From: Planctomycetota bacterium
Lineage (GTDB): Bacteria; Planctomycetota; SZUA-567; H5-PLA8
Assembly (NCBI GenBank): GCA_023150555.1
Contig: JAKLKQ010000062.1
Span: 1-39,547 of the forward strand
Length of the DNA stretch: 39,547 bases
Direction: 5' to 3'
Within the stretch, counting starts at the first letter, position 1; each line of letters opens with the position of its first letter. Positions 7,169 to 14,466 of this stretch are shown here, piece after piece. The notes beneath the pieces are model-generated. The model saw only the letters and a program-made list of their open reading frames with translations, was not told the origin of the DNA and made no database searches. The position numbers and the translations under genes were made by a program.

Positions 7169-7388
7169 GCGCTTCCTCCCATCGCCATTCGACGCGTGAA
7201 ACGAGCGCCATGTTACACGCTCGCTTGCCTTCGGCACGCCTTTTCCGGTGTATACGAAAAGGTTGATCTCGGCGGCAACCTACGTAAGATGTCCGTTGCC
7301 TGAAGGAAACTGGGTAGAGAATAGATTCAGCGGGAGCGCTTCCGGCGCGACCCAGCCGGCCGGAAGCCGTATCTGGGGAGGATGTGCC

Positions 7389-7859
7389 ATGCGAGTTCTC
7401 ACGTTCGGAATCGGACTGGCCCTTGCGCTGACCCTTACGTCCTGCGGCGGCGGCGGCCCGCCGCGCACCACCAAGAAAAAGACCGAGCCCACCGCGTCGT
7501 CCACGCCGGCTCTGCCCACGCCGCCGGCTCCGGTGAAGAAGCCCGCTCCGGCGAAGACGACCGCAGCCGCGAAGACGGAGGGCTCCGCGCCCGCCGGCGA
7601 TGCCCCGGCCGAGGCCGTCGACGCGGGGCCGAAGGAAGCGCTGTCGAGCGACGTCCAGATGCCCGGCGGAAGGACCATCGATGCCTGGACTCGCATGCTC
7701 GACAGCAAGACGAAGGGCGATGTGCTCGAAGCACTGGAGACGATCCGGCTGCAGGGCCACGCCTTCACGGGCATCAAGGCCAAGGTCGAGGCCTTGACCA
7801 AGAACGCCGACGCGGAGATCGCCAAGGCCGCTCAGGAAGCGGTAGCGGCCATCAAGTAA
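7389..7859 (+). CDS. Small lipoprotein with helical C-terminal domain
   Basis: 156 residues. The signal sequence ends in a lipobox (LTSC, Cys19), followed by a Gly run and a Pro/Ala/Lys/Thr-rich linker up to about residue 85. The C-terminal part (about 95-156) is helical and resembles one or two HEAT repeats (DAWTRMLDSKTKGDVLEALE and the following helices). ATG 7389 has GGGGAGG seven bases upstream; the longer frame from 7248 would bury the signal sequence. It likely sits on the periplasmic face of a membrane. The function is unknown; other helical-repeat proteins are encoded nearby. Confidence 0.75.
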   Translation: MRVLTFGIGLALALTLTSCGGGGPPRTTKKKTEPTASSTPALPTPPAPVKKPAPAKTTAAAKTEGSAPAGDAPAEAVDAGPKEALSSDVQMPGGRTIDAWTRMLDSKTKGDVLEALETIRLQGHAFTGIKAKVEALTKNADAEIAKAAQEAVAAIK

Positions 7860-7896
7860 CTGCGCCAGGGCGGCGGAACGCCGTTAATAAAGGAGG

Positions 7897-7926
7897 CGCC
7901 GGCGCGCGCAATGGCGCGTGCCGGCG
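7897..7926 (+). other. 13-bp GC hairpin just upstream of the next gene
   Basis: CGCCGGCGCGCGC (7897-7909) pairs with GCGCGTGCCGGCG (7914-7926) around AATG, with one G-U pair. It is followed by TCCTGTTTC and then, 16 bases on, by the ATG of the next gene, which has no Shine-Dalgarno of its own. It could be a terminator for the lipoprotein gene or a leader structure that controls translation. AATAAAGGAGG lies directly on its 5' side. Confidence 0.6.
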
Positions 7927-7942
7927 TCCTGTTTCAACATAG

Positions 7943-9670
7943 ATGCTCAGACTGAAAGACAAGGCGGTACGCTATCTGGCATCGTGCGCCGAGGGCATCC
8001 TCGCGTGCGAGGACGCCGACGGGCACTTCTGGCCCGACGCCGGGCGCCACGCGCAGTGGCCCACCGACTTCCAGCAGTTCGCCTACTACCCGCTCGCGCT
8101 GCTGTACACCCTCGACCACCCGGAGAATCCCTGGCGTAGCAACGCCAAGGTCCTCGACGGCGCGCTGCGCAGCCTGCGCGGGATGCTGAAGCATGAGGAC
8201 GGCGCAGGCAACTACATGGGCAGCGGGCACGATTCGCCGCCTCGCAAATTCGCCGGCAACTGGCGCAGCTTCTCCTTTCTCCGCACGTGGGAGCTTCTGC
8301 GTCCGGCGATGGACCGCGATCTCGACGTCGCCTGCGAGGCCAGCCTGCGCCGCGCGCTGCGCGCCATCGCGAAGACCGCGCGGGCGTCCTGCGCCGAAGA
8401 GCGCTTCGCGCGCAACCACAACGTCCGCAACCACCCGATCTGGGAGCTGACCGCGACGCTCGCGCTGGCGAAGCATTTCGGCGACGCGGAGAACGAAGCC
8501 TTCGCGGCCGAGCAGTTCGAACGTGCCATCGCCGCGCAGCATCCGGCGGGCATCTGGCTCGAGCACGACGGGCCGGTGATGGCCTACATGCATATGACGC
8601 TGAGCGGCCTGAGCCACTACCACGCGCTGACCGGCAGCGCTGCGGCGCTTGAAGCGCTCGAAAAATGCCTGCGCTTCCTGCGCGTCTTCTACTGGCCGAA
8701 CGGGCATCCCTGCGAGGTCCTCGACGGGCGCGTGCGCTACACCGGCTACATGGTCTCGATGCTTCCGGCGGCGTGGGCGCGCTTCCCCAAAGGCCGCGCG
8801 ACGCTGCACCTGCTGCTCGACCGCATCAACGCCGAAGGCCTGCAGCCCGGCTACCAGACGCACGGCAGCTGGCTGGGGCTCTTCCACATGGCGCAGTTCG
8901 TGCGTGACCTGCCGAACGACGAGCCCGCGCTCGATGTTTCGATCCCGCCGCTGGTTGGCGACGGCGTGCACGGCGCGCCGGGCGATGCGAGCTTTCCCGC
9001 GCTGATGCTGCGCAGTGGGCCGTGGTCCGTCGCGCTGTGCGGCATCACGCGGCCCGAGTTGCCCGGCACGCGCTGGGCGCTGGACTTCCAGGCGCATCTC
9101 TCGGTCTTCCACGAAAAGCACGGCGTGCTGATCGGTGGCGGGCACGGCAAGCGCCAGGCAGCCCTTTCCCTCTTCACCGCCGGCTCGCGCCCGCTGGGCC
9201 TGCCTTGCCTGGCGACGAAGGGTTCGGTCGAGAAAAAGGGCGCGGCGTCGGGGCGCCTGCGCCTCGATTACCCCGGCTTCCGCGCCACGCTGGATGCCGA
9301 GATCGTCGGCGGCGACGTGCGGCTGACAGCCCGCACGGACCTCGACAAAGCGTATGCGCAGGCCGTCGCGCCCGCGTACCTGCAGCTTCCGTTCCTGTTG
9401 AAGGGCGAAGGCGAGGTCGTAACCGGCGCGGGCAAACGCTTCGCCACCGATATGCAGCAGGAGGTCAGCGCCGAGGAACTCGGCGCGGAGATCGGCCGCG
9501 CGGGGCGCTTCGCGATAAGAGGCTTCGACGGCGCGCGCGCGCTGATTCTCTTCAAGCCCTACAACACGCACTGGATGGACGCCTGGTACCACGAGTCCAA
9601 GAACCTGGGCATCGTCGCGCAGCCGCTGGCCGACGGGCAGGCGCGGACGCTGGCCGTCCGCGCGCTTTAG
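7943..9670 (+). CDS. Predicted polysaccharide-processing enzyme, alpha/alpha-toroid type
   Basis: 575 residues without signal peptide. The N-terminal two thirds are helical with repeated aromatic motifs (WPTDFQQFAYYPLALLY, FARNHNVRNHPIWE, YHALTG, VRYTGYMVSMLP), like an alpha/alpha toroid. The last third looks like a beta-sandwich. This resembles heparinase II/III or alginate-lyase-like proteins, where Asn, His and Tyr catalyse elimination; NHNVRNH and Tyr in YTGYM are candidates. I cannot assign a family firmly. The ATG at 7943 follows an in-frame TAG directly and has no ribosome site; a later start cannot be excluded. A bidirectional terminator follows the gene. Confidence 0.55.
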   Translation: MLRLKDKAVRYLASCAEGILACEDADGHFWPDAGRHAQWPTDFQQFAYYPLALLYTLDHPENPWRSNAKVLDGALRSLRGMLKHEDGAGNYMGSGHDSPPRKFAGNWRSFSFLRTWELLRPAMDRDLDVACEASLRRALRAIAKTARASCAEERFARNHNVRNHPIWELTATLALAKHFGDAENEAFAAEQFERAIAAQHPAGIWLEHDGPVMAYMHMTLSGLSHYHALTGSAAALEALEKCLRFLRVFYWPNGHPCEVLDGRVRYTGYMVSMLPAAWARFPKGRATLHLLLDRINAEGLQPGYQTHGSWLGLFHMAQFVRDLPNDEPALDVSIPPLVGDGVHGAPGDASFPALMLRSGPWSVALCGITRPELPGTRWALDFQAHLSVFHEKHGVLIGGGHGKRQAALSLFTAGSRPLGLPCLATKGSVEKKGAASGRLRLDYPGFRATLDAEIVGGDVRLTARTDLDKAYAQAVAPAYLQLPFLLKGEGEVVTGAGKRFATDMQQEVSAEELGAEIGRAGRFAIRGFDGARALILFKPYNTHWMDAWYHESKNLGIVAQPLADGQARTLAVRAL

Positions 9671-9699
9671 AGGCTGCTTTATTACGCACGTCCCAAATC

Positions 9700-9728
9700 A
9701 AACCCGCCGCACAAAGGCGGCGGGTTTT
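9700..9728. terminator. Bidirectional intrinsic terminator
   Basis: AAACCCGCCG (9700-9709) pairs with CGGCGGGTTT (9718-9727), 10 bp with an 8-base loop, followed by a T-run on the plus strand and TTTGATTT on the minus strand. It separates the converging toroid-enzyme and protease genes. Confidence 0.85.
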
Positions 9729-9822
9729 GCATTCGGTTAAGAGTGCGGGACACGCAAGGGTGTTGGAGAGCGGGTCCAGGGAAGCCCTTGCGTGCCCCGC
9801 TGCGGTGGCCGTTGGCAGGCCG

Positions 9823-11346
9823 CTAATCGGCCTTCTTCAGGAAGACGAAGCGCGCGTTCCCGCCGGAGAAGACGCGCAGGCGCAGACCCTTCGCGAGGTC
9901 GGCTTTGCCGGCCTCGTTCGCGAAGATCTGCGGATTCATGATGTCCTTTCCGTTCACCGACAGGACAACGTCGTTTTCCGCGATGCCCGCATGCGCGGCC
10001 AGGCCGCCGGGGGTCACCGAAGTCACGCGCACGCCGCCGGAATCCGCGGGCAGGCCCAACTGGCGGGCGTCGGCTTCGCTCAGCGGCGCGACCTTCATGC
10101 CCAGTTCCTCGGACACCTCGCCGCCTGCGCTGCCGGTCTTGGCTTCGGCGAGGCCGTTCTCGAGTTCGCCGACGGTGACTGTGAGCGCCTTCATCGCGCC
10201 GTCGCGGAAGATCTCGACCGCAGCCTTGCGATTGGGCGCGGTGGCGGCAACCGCCATGCGCAGGACGTTCATGTTCTTCATGGGCTTGCCGTCGTACGTG
10301 ACGATAATGTCACCCTGCTTGAAGCCGGCGGCCTCGGCGGGCCCGCCCTTCGTGACGTCGCCGACCAGCACGCCGTCGGTGCCCTTGTAGCCGAACGACG
10401 CGGCCATGTCCTCGTCGAGGTTCTGAATCACGACGCCCAGCCAGCCGCGTTCGACCTTGCCGCTGGCAATCAGGCTGTCCTTGACCGTTTTCGCGAGCTC
10501 GATCGGGATCGCGAAACCAATGCCCATGTAGCCGCCGCTGCGCGAGGCGATGGCGGTGTTGATGCCGACGACCTCGCCCTTCAGGTTCACCAGCGGGCCG
10601 CCGCTGTTGCCGGGGTTGATGGCCGCGTCGGTCTGCAGGAAGTCCTCGTAGTCGGTGATGCCGACGTTGCTGCGGCCCTTGGCGCTGACGATGCCCGCGG
10701 TGACGCTATAGCGCAGCCCGAAGGGATTGCCTACGGCCAGCACCCACTCGCCAACTTCCAGTGCATCGCTGTCGCCCAGCTTGGCGGGCGTCAGGTCCGT
10801 CGCTTCGATCTTCACCACGGCCAAGTCGCTGCGCTTGTCGGTGCCGATGACTTTTGCGGTGTAGGTCTTGTCGTTGCTCAGGCCCACGGTCACCTTGTCG
10901 GCGTTCTGGACGACGTGGTTATTGGTCAGGATGTAACCGTCGGCGCTAAGGATCACGCCGGTACCCGAACCCATCGGCACGGTGCCCTGGACGTTGTCGT
11001 CGCCGTTGTCCGGCTGCTCCTGCGGCTGCGGCATCTGGAAGCGCCGCCCGAAGAATTCCTGCCATGGGAAGTCGGGCATCGGTTGCCCGTTGAACCGCCC
11101 CATCACCCGGCGCGTGACCTTCTGTTCGGACTGGATGCTGACCACCGACGGGCGAACGGCCTTGGCGGCCTCCTGGAAGGCCAGGCTGAGGTTGTTGGCC
11201 GTCTTGAGATTCTCGTGCGCGGCCTCGGCCTTGCCGGACTCCGCCGCGTAGCTGACCCGCGCCGCCAGGTCCGGAAGCACCACGTATGCTCCGCCGACGA
11301 GCATGGCCGCCGCCACGGCAATGGCTATGGAATGCTTTACCTTCAT
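9823..11346 (-). CDS. htrA: HtrA/DegP-family periplasmic serine protease
   Basis: 507 residues, a usual DegP length. The N-terminal hydrophobic segment (6-24) is a signal peptide or anchor. A trypsin-like domain follows with the catalytic triad His144 (TNNHVV), Asp174 (SDLAVV) and Ser248 (GNSGGP). Two PDZ domains follow, about 303-393 and 413-503. It degrades or refolds damaged envelope proteins. GGAG precedes the ATG. It lies downstream of two hsp20 genes on the same strand, but a terminator and 340 bases separate them, so it probably has its own promoter. The cluster reads as a stress-response neighbourhood. Confidence 0.95.
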   Translation of the reverse strand: MKVKHSIAIAVAAAMLVGGAYVVLPDLAARVSYAAESGKAEAAHENLKTANNLSLAFQEAAKAVRPSVVSIQSEQKVTRRVMGRFNGQPMPDFPWQEFFGRRFQMPQPQEQPDNGDDNVQGTVPMGSGTGVILSADGYILTNNHVVQNADKVTVGLSNDKTYTAKVIGTDKRSDLAVVKIEATDLTPAKLGDSDALEVGEWVLAVGNPFGLRYSVTAGIVSAKGRSNVGITDYEDFLQTDAAINPGNSGGPLVNLKGEVVGINTAIASRSGGYMGIGFAIPIELAKTVKDSLIASGKVERGWLGVVIQNLDEDMAASFGYKGTDGVLVGDVTKGGPAEAAGFKQGDIIVTYDGKPMKNMNVLRMAVAATAPNRKAAVEIFRDGAMKALTVTVGELENGLAEAKTGSAGGEVSEELGMKVAPLSEADARQLGLPADSGGVRVTSVTPGGLAAHAGIAENDVVLSVNGKDIMNPQIFANEAGKADLAKGLRLRVFSGGNARFVFLKKAD

Positions 11347-11628
11347 CGCTGCGCTCCTTCCTTTACGCTTGTTCTCTTATTCCGGGCGGCGGGACGCTCG
11401 CAGAATCGAGTCCCATCCATCGCCTCCTGACCGGGAGACGGCGGCTCATCAAAGGGCCTTCAACATTGAAGATAATTTTTTCTGAGGCGTCCGATTATCG
11501 GGGAAAGGCGGGCACTGGTCTTTTCCGCCGGGGCGGCGGCGGGCGGATTTCCGACTCACGTTCCACAGCAACGATCCGCAGCACGAGCACATCGGTCCGC
11601 CGCCGCGTCGGCGCTTTTAAAACACGAA
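11347..11628. promoter_or_regulatory. htrA upstream region with inverted repeat
   Basis: The htrA promoter must lie here on the minus strand, but I see no clear -35/-10 pair. The notable element is CTTCAA (11458-11463) and TTGAAG (11466-11471), an exact 6-bp inverted repeat with a 2-base spacer beside an A/T run, about 115 bases upstream of the start codon. It may be a regulator site. Confidence 0.35.
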
Positions 11629-11657
11629 GGGGAGACGGGCTATTCGCCCGCCTCCCC
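11614..11657 (-). terminator. Terminator of the hsp20 pair
   Basis: GGGGAGACGGGC (11629-11640) pairs with GCCCGCCTCCCC (11646-11657), 11 of 12 positions, around TATTC. On the minus strand a T-rich stretch (TTCGTGTTTT) follows. It ends the hsp20 transcript 30 bases past the second gene. Confidence 0.75.
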
Positions 11658-11687
11658 CGCTCCAACAGCATCTATTACGGATGTACT

Positions 11688-12191
11688 TCAGCTTCCCTTC
11701 ACGTCGATGCGCTTGGGACCCGAGCCGGGCTGCTTGGGCACGTGAACGGTCAGCACGCCATTCTTGTGTTCGGCCTTGATCGCGTCCTGCTTGGCTTCCG
11801 GCGGCAGCGCGATGCTGCGCGCGAAGGAACCGTAGCTGCTTTCGGTTCGCTGCAGGTCGCCTTCCTTCAACTCGCGGCTGTCCTTCTTCTCGCCGGAGAT
11901 GGTCAGGACGTTCTCGTGGACCGTCAGGTTCAGGTCCTTGGCGTCGACGCCGGGCACTTCGGCCCGCACGATGATCTCTTCGGCATTTTCCTTCACGTCT
12001 ATGCTGGGGTTCCAGTCGGCCATCGCCGTGCCTCGGAACAGCTCGGGAAAGTTGCCCGCGGCCCCGAAGTTGCCCCACGGATCGCGGAAGAACCGGTCGA
12101 TCATGCGGTCCATCTCGCTGTGGAACTGAGCGATCGGCGCCATCTCCCGCTTCTCCTGCAGCTTGCCTTTCTTCCACGGTACCAGATTCAT
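11688..12191 (-). CDS. Hsp20 small heat-shock protein (second of pair)
   Basis: 167 residues from ATG 12191, which has GGAGG eight bases upstream; the longer frame from 12242 lacks this. The alpha-crystallin domain runs from about 60 to 155 (DWNPSIDVKENAEEIIVRAEV, then NLTVHENVLTISGEKK and NGVLTVHVPK). The C-terminal IDV resembles the IXI oligomerisation motif. It is an ATP-independent chaperone that holds unfolded proteins in the cytoplasm. It lies 70 bases after the other hsp20 gene and is probably co-transcribed. The two differ considerably in sequence, so this is an old duplication. Confidence 0.93.
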   Translation of the reverse strand: MNLVPWKKGKLQEKREMAPIAQFHSEMDRMIDRFFRDPWGNFGAAGNFPELFRGTAMADWNPSIDVKENAEEIIVRAEVPGVDAKDLNLTVHENVLTISGEKKDSRELKEGDLQRTESSYGSFARSIALPPEAKQDAIKAEHKNGVLTVHVPKQPGSGPKRIDVKGS

Positions 12192-12261
12192 TTTTTCGCC
12201 CTCCTTCTCCGTGAACGGGCCCGATGCCCGTTCGGCCTCCAAGTGGAAGGGCGCAGGAACT

Positions 12262-12705
12262 TTATTCCACGCCCTTGATCTCGATCTTGCGCGGCTTCGC
12301 GCGTTCGTGCTTGGGCAGCTCGATGCGCAGGATACCGTTGGCCAGAGTGGCCTTCGCCTTGGCGGCGTCGGCGTCCTCAGGCAGGCGCAGCTTGCGCTCG
12401 AAAGCGCCCTCGCCGAGTTCGCGGAGGTGCCACGTGGCGCCTTCGCGCTCGGGGAATTTCCGCTCGCCCTTCAGGGCCAGTTCGCCCTCCTCGACCTGGA
12501 GCTCGATCTGCTCCATGCTCAGTCCGGGCACCTGGGCTTCGACGTAGTACGCCTGCGCGTCCTCCCAGATGTTCAGAGCGGGGAAGTTGCGCGCAGCCCG
12601 CGGCGTCGCGGGAGCGCCCAGATTGAAGAAGTTCGCGAAGAACGGATCCATGGTGCATTCCACCAGCGAACCCGGCGTGGCACAGCCATTCAGACGAGCA
12701 ACCAT
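12262..12705 (-). CDS. Hsp20 small heat-shock protein (first of pair)
   Basis: 147 residues from ATG 12705 with GGAGG eight bases upstream; the frame is open to 12849 but the extra segment overlaps promoter-like sequence. The alpha-crystallin domain spans about 42-140 (PALNIWEDAQAYYVEAQVPG, EGELALKGERK, NGILRIELPK). The C-terminal IEI is a typical IXI motif. It is a cytoplasmic holdase chaperone, first gene of a two-gene hsp20 unit. A sigma54-like site lies about 90 bases upstream. Two different sHSPs in tandem often co-assemble or act on different clients; nothing in the sequence decides this. Confidence 0.93.
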   Translation of the reverse strand: MVARLNGCATPGSLVECTMDPFFANFFNLGAPATPRAARNFPALNIWEDAQAYYVEAQVPGLSMEQIELQVEEGELALKGERKFPEREGATWHLRELGEGAFERKLRLPEDADAAKAKATLANGILRIELPKHERAKPRKIEIKGVE

Positions 12706-12790
12706 TGCGAGTACCTCCTCTATTACTAACGACGCGCGGGGCGTCTCCAGCTTCCGGTCCTCGGAAGCACTTTGGCTGGTGAGATACATA

Positions 12791-12805
12791 ACAAAGAGCG
12801 TGCCA
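12791..12805 (-). promoter_or_regulatory. Possible sigma54 promoter of the hsp20 pair
   Basis: On the minus strand TGGCAC (12800-12805) and TTGT (12791-12794) are separated by 5 bases, close to the sigma54 consensus TGGCAC-N5-TTGC. The GC of the -12 box is GT here, which weakens the case. A perfect dyad, ATTGAA-A-TTCAAT (12838-12850), lies a few tens of bases further upstream and could be an activator or repressor site. Confidence 0.35.
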
Positions 12806-12917
12806 GAACGAACGCGGCGCCCGCGGCGCAACAAGTGATTGAAATTCAATGGCTTGCGAAAACGACCCGGAAATTCCGTCTCACGGGCGCCCGGTCAAAA
12901 TGGCAGGGTGCGAAGCG

Positions 12918-14039
12918 TCAAGACGACAATGCGCGCAGGATCTCGAGCCCCCGCGCAAGCTTCTCGTCGGGCGCGGCGTAGGAGATGCGGAAGTGCGTGT
13001 CGCGCGCGGAGAAGACGTTGCCCGGCACCATCAGCAGCTCGCGTCGCGCGGCCTCCTCGACGAAGACCTGCCCGCTCTTGTACTTCGCCGGGACCTTCAC
13101 GAAGAGATAGAACGCGCCGTCGGGCTCGGCGACCTCGTACCCCGCCTTGCGCAGGCCGGCAACCATGGTGTCGCGCTTCACTTTGTACTCGGGGACCGCC
13201 GCCGACAGGTCCGCGCCGAACGCGGCCAGCGCGGCCTTCTGCGCGAAGCTGGGCGCGCAGACGAAGGTGAACTGCTGGAGTTTGGCGAGTTGCTCGATCC
13301 ACGCCGACGGCCCCAGCGCCCAGCCCACGCGCCAGCCGGTCATCGAGGCGGTCTTGCTGAGGCCGCCCAGGCTGAGCGTGCCCTCGGGGTAATGCGAGAG
13401 CAGGCTCTGCGCCTTCGCGCCGTAGACGAAAAGCTCGTAGATCTCGTCACTGATCACCGCGACGCCGCGCTTGCGGGCCAGCTCGCCCAAGGCCTTCGCG
13501 GCCTTGACGTCGATGCACATGCCCGTCGGATTACCGGGCGACATGGCCAGGATGGCCTTCGTCTTCGGCGTGAGCTTGGCTTCGACGCGCGCGACGTCGA
13601 GCCGGAAATCCGGGTACGTGTCGTAGAAGACCGGCGTGCCGCCGCACATCGTGGTCAGGTGCTTGTAGCTGACGAAGAACGGGTCGGGCATCAGCACTTC
13701 GTCGCCGGGTTCGACGAGCGCCAGCAGAGCCAGCGTCAGCGCGCCGCTGACGCCCGCGGTCACGACGCAGGCTTCGGGGTGCACGCCGTGGCGTTCGGCG
13801 AAGCGCGAGAGGATCGCGTCCTTCAGCTCAGGGATACCGGCCGACGGCGTGTAGCGGTTGAAGCCCGAGCGGATGGCCTCGCAGGCCGCGTCCTTGACGG
13901 GCTCGGGCACATCGAAGTCCGGCTGTCCGATGGAGAGGTTGACGGGGTCCTTCAGCGTCGCGGCGAGGTCGAAGATCTTGCGGATGCCGCTGGCCTCGAT
14001 CCCCGCCGCGCGTTTCGCGATCAGGCGCTTTGCGTCCAT
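12918..14039 (-). CDS. PLP-dependent aminotransferase, class I/II
   Basis: 373 residues, fold type I. The PLP-binding lysine is Lys229 in GLSKTASMTGWRVGW. Other active-site motifs are SPGNPTG (167-173), Asp198 in SDEIY, and Arg351 in FRISYA for the substrate carboxylate. It resembles aspartate/aromatic aminotransferases of the AspC Ib group; the exact amino acid is not decidable. It is cytoplasmic. GAGGG precedes the ATG. The gene is on the same strand as the membrane operon upstream (88-base gap holding a GC hairpin at 14109-14128) and the hsp20 genes downstream. Confidence 0.92.
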   Translation of the reverse strand: MDAKRLIAKRAAGIEASGIRKIFDLAATLKDPVNLSIGQPDFDVPEPVKDAACEAIRSGFNRYTPSAGIPELKDAILSRFAERHGVHPEACVVTAGVSGALTLALLALVEPGDEVLMPDPFFVSYKHLTTMCGGTPVFYDTYPDFRLDVARVEAKLTPKTKAILAMSPGNPTGMCIDVKAAKALGELARKRGVAVISDEIYELFVYGAKAQSLLSHYPEGTLSLGGLSKTASMTGWRVGWALGPSAWIEQLAKLQQFTFVCAPSFAQKAALAAFGADLSAAVPEYKVKRDTMVAGLRKAGYEVAEPDGAFYLFVKVPAKYKSGQVFVEEAARRELLMVPGNVFSARDTHFRISYAAPDEKLARGLEILRALSS

Positions 14040-14108
14040 GCCGTGTTCCCTCGTTCTTGGGCACGGACAGGATACGGCAGGAGCTTATGGCGCGAAAGGG
14101 CGGAAGGC

Positions 14109-14128
14109 GGCGGCGCTCCTCAGCCGCC
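14109..14128 (-). terminator. GC hairpin after the membrane-module operon
   Basis: GGCGGC (14109-14114) and GCCGCC (14123-14128) form a 6-bp stem with an 8-base loop just past the stop of the last gene. No U-tract follows, so termination would be weak or Rho-assisted. Confidence 0.4.
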
Positions 14129-14466
14129 TATTTAAGGAGCAGCAGGCCCATCATGGGAGCTTCGGCGAGTACCAGGCTCAGGACGACCCACGCGAGGTCG
14201 GCGTCCTCCTTGGCCAGCAGCGAACGCACCGCGCACCACATCGACCAGAACCACATCACCAGGCCGGCAACGAAAGCGTACACCGCCGCCGTGATCACGG
14301 TGTCTTCGGTGTCGGAAGCTCGCCCGTAAAGGTACAGTGCGCCGAGCAGCGTTGCGATGGCGGCGAAGTGCACGGCGGCGGCCACGCGCGCGTGGCGGTC
14401 GCGCACGGCGGGGCGCGGCGGCGGCGGGGCTTCGAAGGCTTCAGGGCCGTCCAGTTGGTCCGTCAC
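14128..14466 (-). CDS. Small three-helix membrane protein, stand-alone module
   Basis: 112 residues from a GTG start that overlaps the stop of the upstream gene as GTGA, so it is translationally coupled. It has a Pro-rich cytoplasm-like N-terminus (to residue 22), then three transmembrane helices (about 29-47, 57-82, 89-111). Its module aligns by eye with the N-terminal membrane region of the two upstream proteins: a His near the start of helix 1 (VH), acidic residues in the first loop (SDTEDT), and a WS-x(3)-AVR motif at the end of helix 2. It carries no other domain. It is probably a partner or regulator of the other two; the function is unknown. Confidence 0.75.
   Translation of the reverse strand: MTDQLDGPEAFEAPPPPRPAVRDRHARVAAAVHFAAIATLLGALYLYGRASDTEDTVITAAVYAFVAGLVMWFWSMWCAVRSLLAKEDADLAWVVLSLVLAEAPMMGLLLLK

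Noticed and set aside
7911..7955. 15-codon frame (ATG in the hairpin loop) overlapping the start at 7943, possible leader peptide
   Set aside because: Its start lies in the loop of a 13-bp GC hairpin, and the GGAGG is 14 bases away, too far for good initiation.
7934..9592. Long minus-strand frame (over 500 codons) opposite the toroid enzyme; also other long antisense frames such as 9022-11430
   Set aside because: These Arg/Ala/Gly-rich translations are typical of frame shadows in GC-rich DNA and have no motifs.
11347..11500. Sigma32-type heat-shock promoter for htrA
   Set aside because: GTTGAAG resembles the -35 box, but I find no matching CCCCAT-type -10 box at a correct distance.
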